Assembly (NCBI RefSeq): GCF_050948215.1
Contig: NW_027488590.1
Location: forward strand, 630,001 to 694,000
DNA: 64,000 bases
Direction: 5' to 3'
Origin: Halictus rubicundus
Taxonomy: Eukaryota; Arthropoda; Insecta; Hymenoptera; Halictidae
Each line of letters opens with the position of its first letter. Position 1 is the stretch's first letter. Position numbers and translations under genes: made by a program. Positions 55,401 through 63,980 of this stretch are shown piece by piece. The notes under the pieces were generated by a model. The model was not told the DNA's origin and ran no database searches. It saw nothing but the letters and a program-made list of their open reading frames with translations.

Positions 55401-56513
55401 ATTTCGAAGAGAAGCACGCGGAAGTTACTTTAAATATATTTAGTTATATTAGCCAAACAAAAATTGACCGGTAACTCGCGTTATCGAATTTGCGCACAAA
55501 AATATCCACTAAAAACTTTTTGATACACTTCCTGGGCCCATAACCTGTTGGGACATGATATTTTGCAATGAAGATTTATTGTATAACAGCGGATAATAAA
55601 ATACAGAGTTCTTGCTGCTGTACACTCGTGCTTGAAACGTGTGCTACCTTTTTCAAGAACTCTGTATTTTATTATCCGCTGTTATACAATAAATCTTCAT
55701 TGCAAAATATCATGTCCCAACAACAACGAAAGAATTATTTATTTATTACCATTTCCTTTAAAATTATGCAACTTTAAATAAATTCTTGTACGGTGTACGG
55801 AGACTTTTTTGACTGACTGTATATACATATGCCTAAGGAATTTACGTGTGCAAGACTCTCCACTATTTTCTTTTTTTTTCACGATCGTGTTGAATTCCTC
55901 TAAAATTAATAGGTTATCACATTGTTTTACTAAAACTTCCAATAATTTCTAATAATCTTTAAATTGTAATATATTCATTTATAAACAGCAAATATATTTC
56001 CTTGTCCTTTCGTTCCTGTACGAGTGCAGAGTTCATGCAAAATCTGTATCTATTTGGGATACAAATGACTTCCACCTATCAAGACATTGTTAATTGGAAG
56101 AGAGCAACAAAGCAAAGAGCAATATATGTATTGTATATGTATGAAAAGTAAAAAATCTTTAATCAATGCTCGTTTGAATTCGAATAATATGGAACTTCCA
56201 GAGTTTAGATTCGGGACAATGTAATAGTTAATTGTACCTGTACTATAGATGTGTTTCATTTGACATTTTACGAGAAATATTCTATCAATTAATGTTTCTT
56301 CGCTCACCTCCATTCTTCTTTCATCGTAGCAACAATAGCCGCAATTCGAACAAAGGCAGCAGCAAAGAGCACGTGTAAAGACACCTCTGGCACATCTGGA
56401 TAACAGACCTCCGGCGCTCGATAGGTAAACCACAGTCAACGGGATCCCGAGGCTGGCGTAACCCATGGTCGCGATTTTACCCCACGTGGATTTCGGCGTT
56501 ATGCTACCGCAAC
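46140..56513 (-). CDS. Two-pore-domain potassium channel (K2P), 3' part of gene, three coding exons
   Basis: K2P channels are plasma-membrane leak potassium channels; each subunit has four membrane helices and two pore loops and works as a dimer. Three exons splice in frame: 56308-56513, 48442-48727 and 46140-46420. Together they give the end of pore 1 and helix 2 (SLGIPLTVVYLSSAGGLLS), a cysteine-rich and then glutamine-rich linker, helix 3 (ILAPISICLGAILCYIVAGA), pore 2 (STIGFGDMVPG), helix 4 (VTIWFCSCYIMSGIAITAMC) and a cytoplasmic tail. All junctions have GT-AG. Helix 1 and most of pore 1 are encoded upstream, to the right; I could not locate those exons. The 7.6-kb intron holds the Tc1-copia nest. 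The annotated end is TGA 46140-46142, but see the in-frame extension to 45891. Confidence 0.85.
46421..48441 (-). other. K2P intron between the last two coding exons
   Basis: 2.0 kb bounded by GTACGT and CGCAG. AT-rich, with short frames only. I see no transposon that I can delimit. Confidence 0.6.
48442..48727 (-). CDS. K2P exon: cytoplasmic linker and helix 3
   Basis: The acceptor is GGGCCCAG (48728-48735) and the donor is GTACGTTG starting at 48441. The exon begins EKERRMRKKRQQEELAQ, continues with a Gln-rich run, then encodes helix 3 ending GAFTLHKLDDWSFV. The final G splits a codon with the next exon. The length of 286 bases agrees with the phases on both sides. Confidence 0.85.
48728..49677 (-). 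other. 3' part of the large K2P intron
   Basis: AT-rich. At about 49370-49380 the text GGGGGGACCCTGTATATA looks like one end of a mariner-type element, but I could not find its partner. No other feature. Confidence 0.35.
49927..50937 (-). pseudogene. Tc1 transposase with one nonsense codon
   Basis: One frame of 336 codons is interrupted only by TAA at 50389-50391. The first 182 residues hold the paired-type helix-turn-helix DNA-binding region (SIRKIGQIVKRTHSSVQYIL; a GRPQKL hook) and the first catalytic Asp in IFSDECKF. The part after the stop, 153 residues, starts GGASVMVWGCMS and holds FQQDNDPKH and SPDINAIEHLWG, with DD34E spacing. The stop falls at the position where relatives have a basic residue before GGGSVMVWG, so it is a simple inactivating change. 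The rest looks well preserved. Confidence 0.9.
51219..51402 (-). repeat. Copia 3' LTR, 184 bp
   Basis: It is complete, with TGTTGGAAATAGG at its minus-strand start and CATGTCCCAACA at its end. AATAAA-type signals occur in the part shared with the other LTR. Confidence 0.9.
51410..55417 (-). CDS. Copia Gag-Pol polyprotein, intact
   Basis: A single open frame of 1,335 codons; the probable start is the sixth codon (MSTQSSNIDKLSKDNYDTW). Gag has a CCHC knuckle (CNFCSKFGHKASQC). Protease follows with WCLDSGATSHM. Integrase has the zinc-binding GAG pre-integrase (HSRYGHLNEKDL) and core segments LIHSDLCGPM, TLRTDNGLEYCG and YTPQQNGTAERMN. Reverse transcriptase has YQLDVVMAYINGDL and VAVYVDDLILAT. 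RNase H has YVDADWAGDLNDRRSYTG and ALSSSEAEYVALSEA. A duplicated DADEREPE peptide lies in the linker before reverse transcriptase. With no stop or frameshift, this looks like a young insertion. Confidence 0.95.
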   Translation of the reverse strand: MLLFEMSTQSSNIDKLSKDNYDTWKFQMKMILVKNDHWQYVTGERPGTEAEIRVWERNEPKAMADIVLTIAAAELCHVKHCTTAKAVWTKLEEVYLSKGPAHKTTLLKQLLFTRMGESDSMVDHVNAFFALVDKLNGMDIKVVDDLVSILLLYSIPDSYDNFRCAIESRDELPTPEALKIKLIEESNARRKKVPSNSCHGALYTKSEPNSRVTRYEKPTHQNTNTRQLNTNYKSKYKCNFCSKFGHKASQCWKRNSDRQQSASQADEAFMIRGEGALSLKQDYRTAFLKNIWCLDSGATSHMCHDRSLFTDFRISRHGDVRLATDKTVSINGEGTIYINALNYGHTKRIRLDNALYVPDLRTNLLSIPKIVQNGYKVNFTGDEACITNYKSQLVAIARKKGDLYFLETNEELVNMVSAKNNTLDKWHSRYGHLNEKDLRMLVSKDMVQGLSFQAGDKMKFCEICVQGKQTAKPFPVKSNNRVYDVLDLIHSDLCGPMRNKSNGGATYFATFIDEKSKWIEVYFLKSKDEIKSAFLDFKAKAERSTNKRIKTLRTDNGLEYCGSIFSEVLRRSGIQRERSVAYTPQQNGTAERMNRTLVEMARCMLLQSKLPKSFWAEAIATAAYIRNRCPSKSLPHKTPFETYKRVKPNVSHMKIFGCKSWFLDKTPGKDKFQAKSTQCVFVGYSSESKAYRLWNPDAHKIVISRDVIFEENFSESRTLDKIVSKNQTFEINLESKADADEREPEFEADADEREPESETNADLGENERTTSSRRGPGRPKLIRAGHRGRPRKVYNEIPETSILQEAALAWSQPVDPTVKEALTGDDAKAWKLAMKEEFDALTQSDAWKLVERPQDKNVIGCRWVLKTKYKSDGSIERRKARLVAKGYAQQEGRDFNETFAPVARLSSIRILTAISAKYNLKMYQLDVVMAYINGDLDEKIYMEQADGFVEPGKKDHVCLLNKSLYGLRQSGRQWYIKLDWSLRKLGLKPSNADKCIYVLRKSDIILIVAVYVDDLILATNHHDTFVRVKDGLSSEFKMKDLGPLQYCLGMEFNQDLNKGTITISQRKYIKDLLLKFKMENCKGASTPADRSQKLKKGPDIGTEGATTFPYQSLIGTLMFLAVATRPDVAYAISSLSQFNHHHDETHWTAAKRVLRYLQGTANFGLKYKRTSQPLVGYVDADWAGDLNDRRSYTGLFFKIGDAAVTWQARKQRAIALSSSEAEYVALSEAAREAVYIRNLLIDYDLQGITDEATVIYCDNQGAQQMTRNPVFHSRTKHIDIRCHFVRDVFEQGKIDVRYIPTHEMTADVLTKPLPGPQHQRCTLGLGVHEIPNDSR
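55546..55722 (-). repeat. Copia 5' LTR, rearranged into a palindrome
   Basis: The first 69 bases match the other LTR (TGTTGGGACATGATATTTTG onward, to CAGAGTTCTTG). The remaining 108 are the reverse complement of the same LTR's first 108 bases. The U3-type half seen in the 3' LTR (CACATCATAGTTCGGTGTAC and onward) is absent. The ends and the target duplication are nevertheless intact. Confidence 0.9.
56308..56513 (-). CDS. K2P exon: end of pore 1, helix 2, Cys-rich loop
   Basis: The acceptor is CTTTCTCCAG and the donor GTGAGC begins at 56307. With the preceding G the first codon is Gly, giving GCGSITPKSTWGKI, the end of the first pore loop. Helix 2 follows, then RALCCCLCSNCGYCCYDERR, a cysteine cluster. 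The residue between the two filter glycines is Cys, where K2P channels normally have Tyr or Phe. Confidence 0.8.
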
Positions 56514-57085
56514 CTGGAGAAAGATCATTAAGTATTTAGATAGGGTAAGTATTGCCGAAATTACGTTAGGTTTCCCAAGTAAGTACACACTGAATGGAAA
56601 GTGTGTTTTTATTCAAGTGAAGCTTGAGTAGCTTCCAAAGTGAAACTTTTTAAGTTTTCAATAAACTTCATCAGTTTATTAAAGAGTCGAAACGCCTTTC
56701 ACGTATTTAACCCTTAAAATATCAATTATCTGGTAGCCTTTCAAGCGTTGAATTTTTTAAAAGAGATACTTCAGGTCTAAATTCTTAAAGCGTTTTTTTC
56801 AGTTTCAAAGTACAGCGGTACCAGAAGGCATAATTGAATAGTAAATTTCCAATTTTCGATAAGTTGTCGATATTTAAACTATTATATTTTCGTAAAAAGA
56901 AATCGTATAACAATAAACCGTGGATAATGCTGACGCTTTCATAACCCATCAATCATTTTTTTCAGATGTGGTGCATGATGTAGTGGGTGGAAAACTGAAG
57001 ACACGGTTTTTCTCGAAAATATTATAAATTGAAACTTAGTAAAGTGTAAACTATACAGATTGAAAAGTTCATGCACGTTTTTATA
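56514..57085. other. K2P intron or upstream DNA, no feature seen
   Basis: AT-rich sequence to the right of the first visible K2P exon. It must be intronic, because helix 1 and the pore 1 helix are not encoded in that exon. Confidence 0.5.
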
Positions 57086-58457
57086 CAGGGTGTCTTACAT
57101 AACTCGAGCATCTAAAATATCTCGCTTGTTTTTTATGATAGAAAAAAATGTCAACGGAAAACATTAGTTGGTTCAGGGGGACAAATATTACGATAAGCAA
57201 CAAAATGTGTTCAAGGTTATATTTTTTGAGATTTCAAGATCATCGAAGTTTTTTTTCAATGGAATGATATATTTTTAGTATCGCTATATGATATCCGAGG
57301 TCAAGACGAATCCAACGACCTGTAATATTATGACCTTCACGTGACGTCGAGTACGCAAAATTCATAAAAGTAGGACACTTGACCTAAATAGTGAAACAAC
57401 GATGACATGTCCCCTAGGGTTTCACGAAATGTTCTTGAACTTTGACTATTGACTGTAAACACGCTTACAATAAATTGTAAACACTGATACAAATTCTTCT
57501 CCTTATGATGACTGATATCAGTACGTTTAAGAAATTCTTCGGGATTTATTTGATTGTGAAAGATAACGTTACTTCTCTGAAACGATAGTGTACAGTGATG
57601 CAGAAAAGATAGAGATGATTTTAGTTTATGGGTGAGGCTAAAAGTAACTCAGTACAATCATCTCAACTGTACGCAGAAAAATACCCTGAGAGAAATCATC
57701 GTCCTCGACAAAGTTTTGACCGCATAGGTCAATTGTTTTGTAGAAAAGGGAGTGTTAAATCACTAAACAGAAGACGAGCAAAGCCTGAAACTGGAGAAGA
57801 TGCCGAAACTTTTGTATTGGCTACAGTCAATATTGATCCTACTACAAGTTGTCGAAAAATTGGACGTTCTTAGGCATTTGCAAAGCAAGTGTGTCCCGAA
57901 TATTGCAACGTCATTTTCATCCATACCATATTTCCTTACATCAGGAGCTTGGTGGCAATGACTTTGAGAATCGTGTTGCTTTTTGTACATGGGCATTGCA
58001 GCAAATACAAAGAAATGAACATTTCTTTTATGACGTTCTCTTTACTGACGAAGCTACTTTTTCTAACCATGGACAACTGAATACACATAATATGCATTAT
58101 TGGTGCATTGAAAACCCGAAATGACTTCGACAAGTTGTACACCAGCGTCTATGGAGTGTAAATGTGTGGTGTAGAATCGTTGGTGATAACAAACTCAAGG
58201 TCACGCGGAGGTGATAATATTACAGGTCGTTGAATTCGTCTTGACCTTGGCTATCATATAGCGATAATAAAAATATATCATTCCATTTAAAAAAACATCG
58301 ATTACCTTGAAATCTCAAAAAATATAACCTTCAACAGTTTTTTTTGCCTACTATAATATTTGCCCCTCTGAACCAACTAATGTTTTCCTCTGCAATTTTT
58401 TCTGTCATAAAAAACAAGCGAGATACTTTAGATGTTCGAGTTAGGTGAGACATCCTG
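57086..58457 (+). mobile_element. Decayed mariner-like element with long inverted ends
   Basis: It begins CAGGGTGTCTTACATAACTC and ends with the inverted relative GTGAGACATCCTG. TA lies outside both ends (57084-57085 and 58458-58459). The inverted arms run for about 260 bases each, including GGTCAAGACGAAT and ACGACCTGTAATATTA. The transposase is broken and lacks its C-terminal half. Confidence 0.85.
57628..58212 (+). pseudogene. Broken transposase of the mariner-like element
   Basis: The first frame (57628-57873) carries an N-terminal region (SSQLYAEKYPERNHRPRQSF). After a frameshift the second (57849-58124) has SVSRILQRHFHPYHISLHQE and LFTDEATFSNHGQLNTHNMH, close to the transposase at 10500-11468. 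A TGA stands where a Trp is expected after ENPK. The frame then continues to NVWCRIVGD and is cut off before the second catalytic Asp. Confidence 0.8.
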
Positions 58458-58783
58458 TATATGAATTTATAAAAAAACTTTTCAATACTTTTATTCTACT
58501 GCGTTCTTGGTCACGCGTTTTTGGTCTAATAATGACAATGATATTTATGACCAAAAATGCAAATTAAATATACTATCAGAATCTGATTTGATTTTGAGGG
58601 ATCAATGAACATGGAAGGAACAACGGGAGGAAAGTGGAGGGAAGAGAATGACAAAACCGTTAGATAAAAAGTAATTATCTTTAATATATAAAAATAAATT
58701 GTAAGAAATGAGTGATAATAAATTAACAACAAATATTAATTACAAAAAGTTACTTATCACTGAAACAACGATCATTATTACAG

Positions 58784-60041
58784 TGTTACGTATGGAGACG
58801 TTCTCCACGTTTATTTCGATTAGAATTTCTAATCTCTTTTCTGAGAACGAAAAGCGTCCCAACAGGCCCCTTTTATTAACGAAAGATACTGTATGCCTTC
58901 TTTATACCAAAATCTCTAAACACTCCCTTCTGGCATCCGTTAATCAATATTCTGATAGGAAATAGCCCGGATAACCTTCATTAACCCCTTTCAACGAAAA
59001 TCTAACTGAGGCCTGCTTTTCATTAGAAACGACAAAAAATGTGACTGTGACCCTACGTGACATTAAATCTTAAACAGAGTACCCCTTTCATTTTCAAGGT
59101 ATATAAACCCGTTCATTTTCATCCTCTTCGGTTAGTCGAGAAGCGGTTCAGTCAAGATTCAGACGCGGTTCAGTACTCGTGCAGTCACGTCGCGTCAAGT
59201 CTAGTGAGATCGGGTTAAAGTCCCTTTCGAATCAATTCATAACCTTATAGATTCCGTTAGTTCGGTATATATTCTATTTGGCATTCAACAATCGCCATCT
59301 AACCCCGCATTGCCAGTGCGTCAACACCGTGCAACATAGGTAAACAATTCCTCTAATTGTACATTTATTATATTCATTCGCGACACAAACAACAACACTT
59401 GTAGTAATTTCAATTCAGAATAAATTGTCTTGTTTGTTAACTCGCGTACCCTTAATTATTGCCTAAAATCCTAATATAATAATTGAACGTTCCCACACGA
59501 TACAATCTAACCGCTCGGATTGTATCAATTAAATTATTATATAGAAGTTACGAGGCTTACTAATACTTAAATTCGATTCAACGAAGATTTCTCCAACCTA
59601 GTGGCTCCTCGATTTCGCATTGAGTGCGTCCACGAAATTATACCATCCTAGGCGGATCCCCGATTTCGCATTGGGTTCTTCCGCATCCTAGCAGCTCCCT
59701 GATTTCGCATCAGGTGCGTCCGCGCTCTTATACAACCTCCTTTCGTATCGGGTTCGCCGCGTGTTCCCTAGTGACTCCTCGATTTCGCATCGGGTGCGTG
59801 CACGAAGTTTCATCCTCCTAGTAGCTCCTCGATTTCGCATCGGGTGCGTCTGCGTTTGACACCAACCTCCCAGAGGTTCCCTGATTTCGCATCAGGTGCG
59901 TCCTCGACGTCAACTATCCTAGCGGCTCCTCGATTTCGCATCGGGTGCGTCCGCGTACCTAACTAACAATTGAAACCGTATTCCTGGGGTAAAAATCCCC
60001 TCGCCGGCCTCTCGCGCTGCTCATAGCCCTGGCTCGTAACA
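58784..60041 (+). repeat. Solo LTR, 1,258 bp, with hairpin tandem array
   Basis: It starts TGTTACGTATGGAG and ends CTCGTAACA, so the ends are perfect 7-base inverted copies (TGTTACG/CGTAACA). The 4-bp duplication ACAG flanks it (58780-58783 and 60042-60045). A TATA box (GGTATATAAACCCG) lies at about 59099. The tandem hairpin array at 59590-59965 is in the downstream half. It was probably left by recombination of a Gypsy-type element. No coding region remains. Confidence 0.85.
59590..59965. repeat. Tandem array of hairpin units within the LTR
   Basis: About eight units of 40-60 bases share CTCCTCGATTTCGCATCGGG followed by TGCGTCCGCG. In each complete unit a six-base arm, a TTCGC loop and a pairing arm can be read. 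The arms differ between units, but pairing is kept (see findings). Confidence 0.8.
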
Positions 60042-60045
60042 ACAG

Positions 60046-61572
60046 TGATTTCAAGAAGCGATTATCATTTCTTTTATTGACCAGTGAGACAATCCAAATG
60101 CATAACTAGGCAACGCCTTCAAATGGAGTGCCGTTAGTCCCTCTTATTATTATCTATCGTTAATTTATTATTATTTATTTATTATAGTTTATTTTTATAT
60201 ATTTTCTTCACTTCTCTTCTTTCGTTTTTCCGTTTTTGTTGCAATTTTGCGACAGTGGTCCAGTGAACGAAAACTTTGTTTATTTAACGTAAAAAAATTA
60301 TTATTAAATTTTTTATTTAAAAAATTAATTCTAATTAACTATTTCAGATTTTCTCAGAAATTTTTCAGAAATTCTGAAAGTTGATTTTTAAACTTACATT
60401 GCACCCAAGGGTCTCAAAGTTAGATCAGTATTACACCTTGCCAAAATGATTAGTGTCACATCGATGTCTCTTAAAGGATTTTTTGTATTCCTGCATAAAT
60501 GAAAAATGAGCGCAACGCAACGTGGCTTCCGGTTAGTCTATATTACTTACTGTTAAACAACATTTGTGAAAAATTTATTTTGCCAGTTAATAGTTTAAGC
60601 TATTTGTAATAACCCATATAACTTATAGACCCCTAAGTATTCAATTATAGGCGGAGTAATTACATAACTATTGCTCTGAAAACTGATGAATTCCCAGAAG
60701 ACAAAAGGTTATTTCCCAGGCGTGTATCTCCGAAAAAAATTGTACTATTAGGCTATTCAAAAACAATTTTTTTTCATAAAAATCAAAAATTTGTCTGTGC
60801 GGCGCATTGTAGCCGGTTTAGAAAAATATATATATATGTATATATAAATGACATTTAACATTTCGCGAAAATGAAAATGCGACGGAAGGAGGCCCTTACG
60901 AGGGAGGAGGGACGGAATCAGAAAAAGGAGAGTGGCGAATCGATTGGTCTGACGCCGCTTAAGATAATGGATCGCCTATTGGAATTGCTCTGGACCGTGC
61001 ATGATAGCGGTTTCGAGTCCATTGCCAATGGAATTGCACTCGCGAAAACCTCGCGGAACTGCACGGAAGCCTATTCGTCAATGTCGTTCCGCCTTATCGT
61101 TCACAACGGTGTGACTCTTTTCGTATCCGTTATCTGTTACCATTTGTTAGAACCTACGGCAGATTGTCAGCTCGAGTTTTATTAGTCGAAGAGCAATAAT
61201 GTGTAGAGCAAAAATGAAACTAGAAATCCGTAAATAGTTCGATTCACGAATGCTTCTTAGGGGAAGTCTTATTACAATGCCCCTCTCCCTGATGCTGAAT
61301 TCTATTAGGTGTGTATTCAAGAACGCATTAACATACGTTTAAATTATAATTGTGTTTATTAAGTATTTAGTAAACACAGAATAGGGAATAAATTTTTAAG
61401 TACCACTTAAGAAAGGTACGTTTGTTTAAAGATGTACAGTGAATTCAAAAAGTATTTAGTCACAAATACAACACATATAATAGTCCCTAAACCAGAACTG
61501 ATCAATGTCTGCACGTACGGGCAGCGATTTTCTTGCCCCGAGGACAGTGTCGCCAGAAGAGGGGAAGGAGCA
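60046..61572. other. Stretch without a recognised gene
   Basis: AT-rich DNA. A frame of 104 codons at 60871-61185 (SIGLTPLKIMDRLLELLW, ending CQLEFY) lies in a less AT-rich patch and could be a relic, but I recognise no family. No K2P exon could be identified on the minus strand here. Confidence 0.35.
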
Positions 61573-61780
61573 CAAGTTGAGGGGAAAAACTTACCCTCTC
61601 TCTGCTCGTACCGGAGTATGCACGACAGAGACAGTGACCGGGCAGCGACGGAAGTGTGGGGAATAGCGCGGTAGAAGGGGAAATTAGAGTGCGAGAACAA
61701 GTCTTGATCTGGCGACTCTGCTTGGGCACATACACAGAACGGCACGGCGGACGCGAAGCCACGCCTCTGCGGGCAAGGCT
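61573..61780. repeat. Dispersed repeat, copy 2 (relative at 33595)
   Basis: It shares an ordered series of segments with 33595-33890, such as GGGGAATAGCGCGGTAGAAG and GACAAGTCTTGATCTGG-type text followed by GGCACATACACAG. Same orientation, clearly diverged, non-coding. Confidence 0.5.
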
Positions 61781-62212
61781 GCATGCATTTGTCACACGCT
61801 TTGTCACAGCTACGTGGCCAGCTACGGCTAAGCTGCCGACTCCGCTAATTGTAAGTCACATGTCCGTAGCTTTGCCCGTTGCTGTACCCACTGGCATCGG
61901 CGTGCCCACTTGCCCGCTAATACACTCCTCGTCAAAAAGATAGCCCAGGTGTGCTATCTTTAATTTCTCAATGACGCATGTAAAATTTTTCGTCTGTAAC
62001 GTACAATATCAAAACAATATTATGAGCTCAGAATATGCGGCTTGCTGGAAATAAATCACAATGTCGTAGATGTTTGTATACAACAAAGAAAAACTGTTCC
62101 ATACTAAGGTCGAAATGATAGCACACTCTGTTAATATGTTTAGAAATGCTCAGTATTTCATGATCTATCAACGAGTAAAGATTACAGTACAATATTATAT
62201 AAATTTGTAAGT

Positions 62213-63172
62213 ATGGGACGCGGAAAAAAATTAAACGAGTCTGAAAAAAAGCAAATTCTTGAACTAAAACAGCAACAGTTATCAGTAGCGAAAATATCGA
62301 AAGTAATAAAAAGAAGTCGTAAAGTAATACACAATTTCTTAAAAAAATGTTGAAGATTATGGCAAAAAGAAAAGTACTGGTCGGCCGTCATCGAGCAATT
62401 ATGCGTGTAGCTTCCAACTCGCAGTTAACAACGAAGCAAATAATGGAAAATCTAGTGTTAGTGCCAGTGTTTCGAGTGTTCGTCGAGTTCTACTATCCTG
62501 CAAAAATATTAAGAGGCTAAAATTAAAAAAGAAACCTCCGTTAACAACGAAACACAAAGCAGAACGTTTACGCTTTGCAAAAGAAAGAGTGCATTGGGAA
62601 AAAAATGGAAAAGAGTACTATTTTCGGACGAAAAAAAATTTAACCTGGATGGTCCTGATGGGTTCCAATATTATTTTCATGACATAAGAAAAGGGACAAT
62701 GTCAGCAATCCGACGATAAATGGGAGGAGGCAGCGTAATGGTTTGGGCCGTCATCGGTTATTTCGGCACAAGTATCAAGTTCATCAATGGGAGAATGAAT
62801 AGTGTCCAATACATAAATTTAATCAAAGAACAAATAAATAATCATGCAGAATGCATCTCTGGACCTGATTACATCTTTCAACAAGATAATGCATCTGTAC
62901 ACACATCAAGATTGGTCCAATCATATTTTAATGAAAATAATATATCTGTTTTGCCGTGGCCTGCACGCTCCCCGGACCTTAATATTATTGAAAATTGCTG
63001 GGCAGAACTTGTTCGCGGCGTATACGCGAATGGAAAGCAGTATCAACACGTACAAGAATTAAAAAATGCAATTGTACGCGAATGTCAAAATTACATCCAA
63101 AAACTATATAAATCGATACCAAATCGTACAATAGAAGTAATAGAAAATAAAGGAGGATGTACCCATTATTAA
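62213..63172 (+). pseudogene. Tc1/Tc3-type transposase pseudogene
   Basis: The start MGRGKKLNESEKKQILEL is followed by a helix-turn-helix-like region that ends in a stop after 46 codons. Several frame changes follow between 62350 and 62700. From 62720 an open frame of 150 codons (GGGSVMVWAVIGYFG) carries IFQQDNASVHTS and WPARSPDLNIIENCWAEL, with DD34E-type spacing, and ends GGCTHY. A possible left end (CACTCCTCGTCAAAAAGATA near 61921) was seen, but no matching right end. The copy is dead. Confidence 0.8.
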
Positions 63173-63499
63173 ATAAGTATATACGTTTGATAAGTAATTA
63201 TTGTTAGTTAAAATTTATATTCATTATTATTTTCTTATTGTTTCGTATCTTTCCCTGCTTGGAAAGATTCGCGGGAAACTAAAAGGAATGCAACTAAATT
63301 CGCGAGGAAATTTAACGGATTGTGTATGAGAGTGTATTTGGAATGGTATGAAAGTATGCTGAGTGAAAGTGGAAAAAGCGGACTGTATGAATGAATTGAA
63401 TGGAAGGCGGATTTGCAAATAAATTAACTGTATTTTCACACTGTAATGTTTCAGTTTGTCACAAAGGTTGAGAATTATAATAAATTGACTGATAAGCAA
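63173..63499. other. Stretch without a gene
   Basis: AT-rich DNA between the Tc1-type pseudogene and the CpG-rich right edge. No feature. Confidence 0.4.
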
Positions 63500-63980
63500 T
63501 CGATCTCGAAAACTTTCTCTTCTTACGTAATCGCACAGCTGACTCGGAATTCAGAAAGAGAGCGAGTAACGGTTCTCTCTCGGTTTTATTACTTCGATCC
63601 TTCGGGAAGTTCGTCACGCGCAGATGTTTCCGGTTTTTCGTCGAGAACCTTCCAGAAGAATCGAGCCTGTTTTCCGCGAATCACGCTTGAGGGTTTTGCC
63701 CGCGCGAGCCTCGTTTACAGACGCTGTTTGTCGGTGTTCTCGCGCGTGTTGCGGGACATTCTGTGATTGGCAGCCGCGCGGTTGAGCACGGTGAGGCGTT
63801 ATGGCGTTCGCGCGCCAATCTCAAACATGCCGCCCGCCTCGACTTGTCGAATGTCCGAGCATGCAAACGGTCGTGATATCTAGTGAACAAAGTGCTAGTG
63901 ATTGACAGTGATTTTCACGCAGTGATTTCGGGCTATAGTTTACAACTCTGCAAGCAATTTTTGAGGTTACTACCGTCGTC
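63500..63980 (+). promoter_or_regulatory. CpG-rich edge, possible promoter and 5' UTR
   Basis: Base composition changes sharply here: many CG dinucleotides (CGCGCGAGCC, CTCGCGCGTGTTGCG, TTCGCGCGCCAATC) in an otherwise AT-rich window. Insect promoters and first exons often look like this. A clean TATA box was not seen. The stretch leads into an ATG at 63981. Confidence 0.35.

Larger units (their letters stand above)
51219..55722 (-). mobile_element. Copia (Ty1/copia) LTR retrotransposon, coding-intact
   Basis: The element has TGTTGG/CCAACA ends and the 5-bp duplication ACAAC (51214-51218 and 55723-55727). Next to the 5' LTR is CCTGGGCCCATAACC (55531-55545), the complement of a primer-binding site for an internal fragment of initiator Met tRNA, as in Drosophila copia. 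Next to the 3' LTR is a polypurine tract (GAGAGGGGG on the minus strand). It sits in the right inverted repeat of a Tc1 element, within the K2P intron, in the same direction as the host gene. Confidence 0.95.
49678..55819 (-). mobile_element. Tc1-type transposon with IR/DR ends, split by a copia insertion
   Basis: Outer ends carry GTCAAAAAAGTCTCCGTAC. A second inner copy of the same motif lies about 200 bases inside each end (49876-49897 and 51092-51112). This is the double-repeat (IR/DR) terminal design known from Sleeping Beauty-type elements. TA lies outside both ends (49676-49677 and 55820-55821). Without the copia element and its duplication the transposon is about 1.63 kb. The transposase has one in-frame stop. 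Confidence 0.85.

Noticed and set aside
58124..58130. TGA followed by C in the mariner relic at 57086-58457 as readthrough
   Set aside because: It replaces a Trp expected in this family (TGG to TGA). The gene also has a frameshift and lacks its C-terminal half, so it is decay.
60871..61185. 104-codon frame as a real gene or as a K2P upstream exon
   Set aside because: It has no membrane helix 1 or pore pattern, is on the wrong strand for the K2P gene, and matches no family I know. I left it as unassigned.
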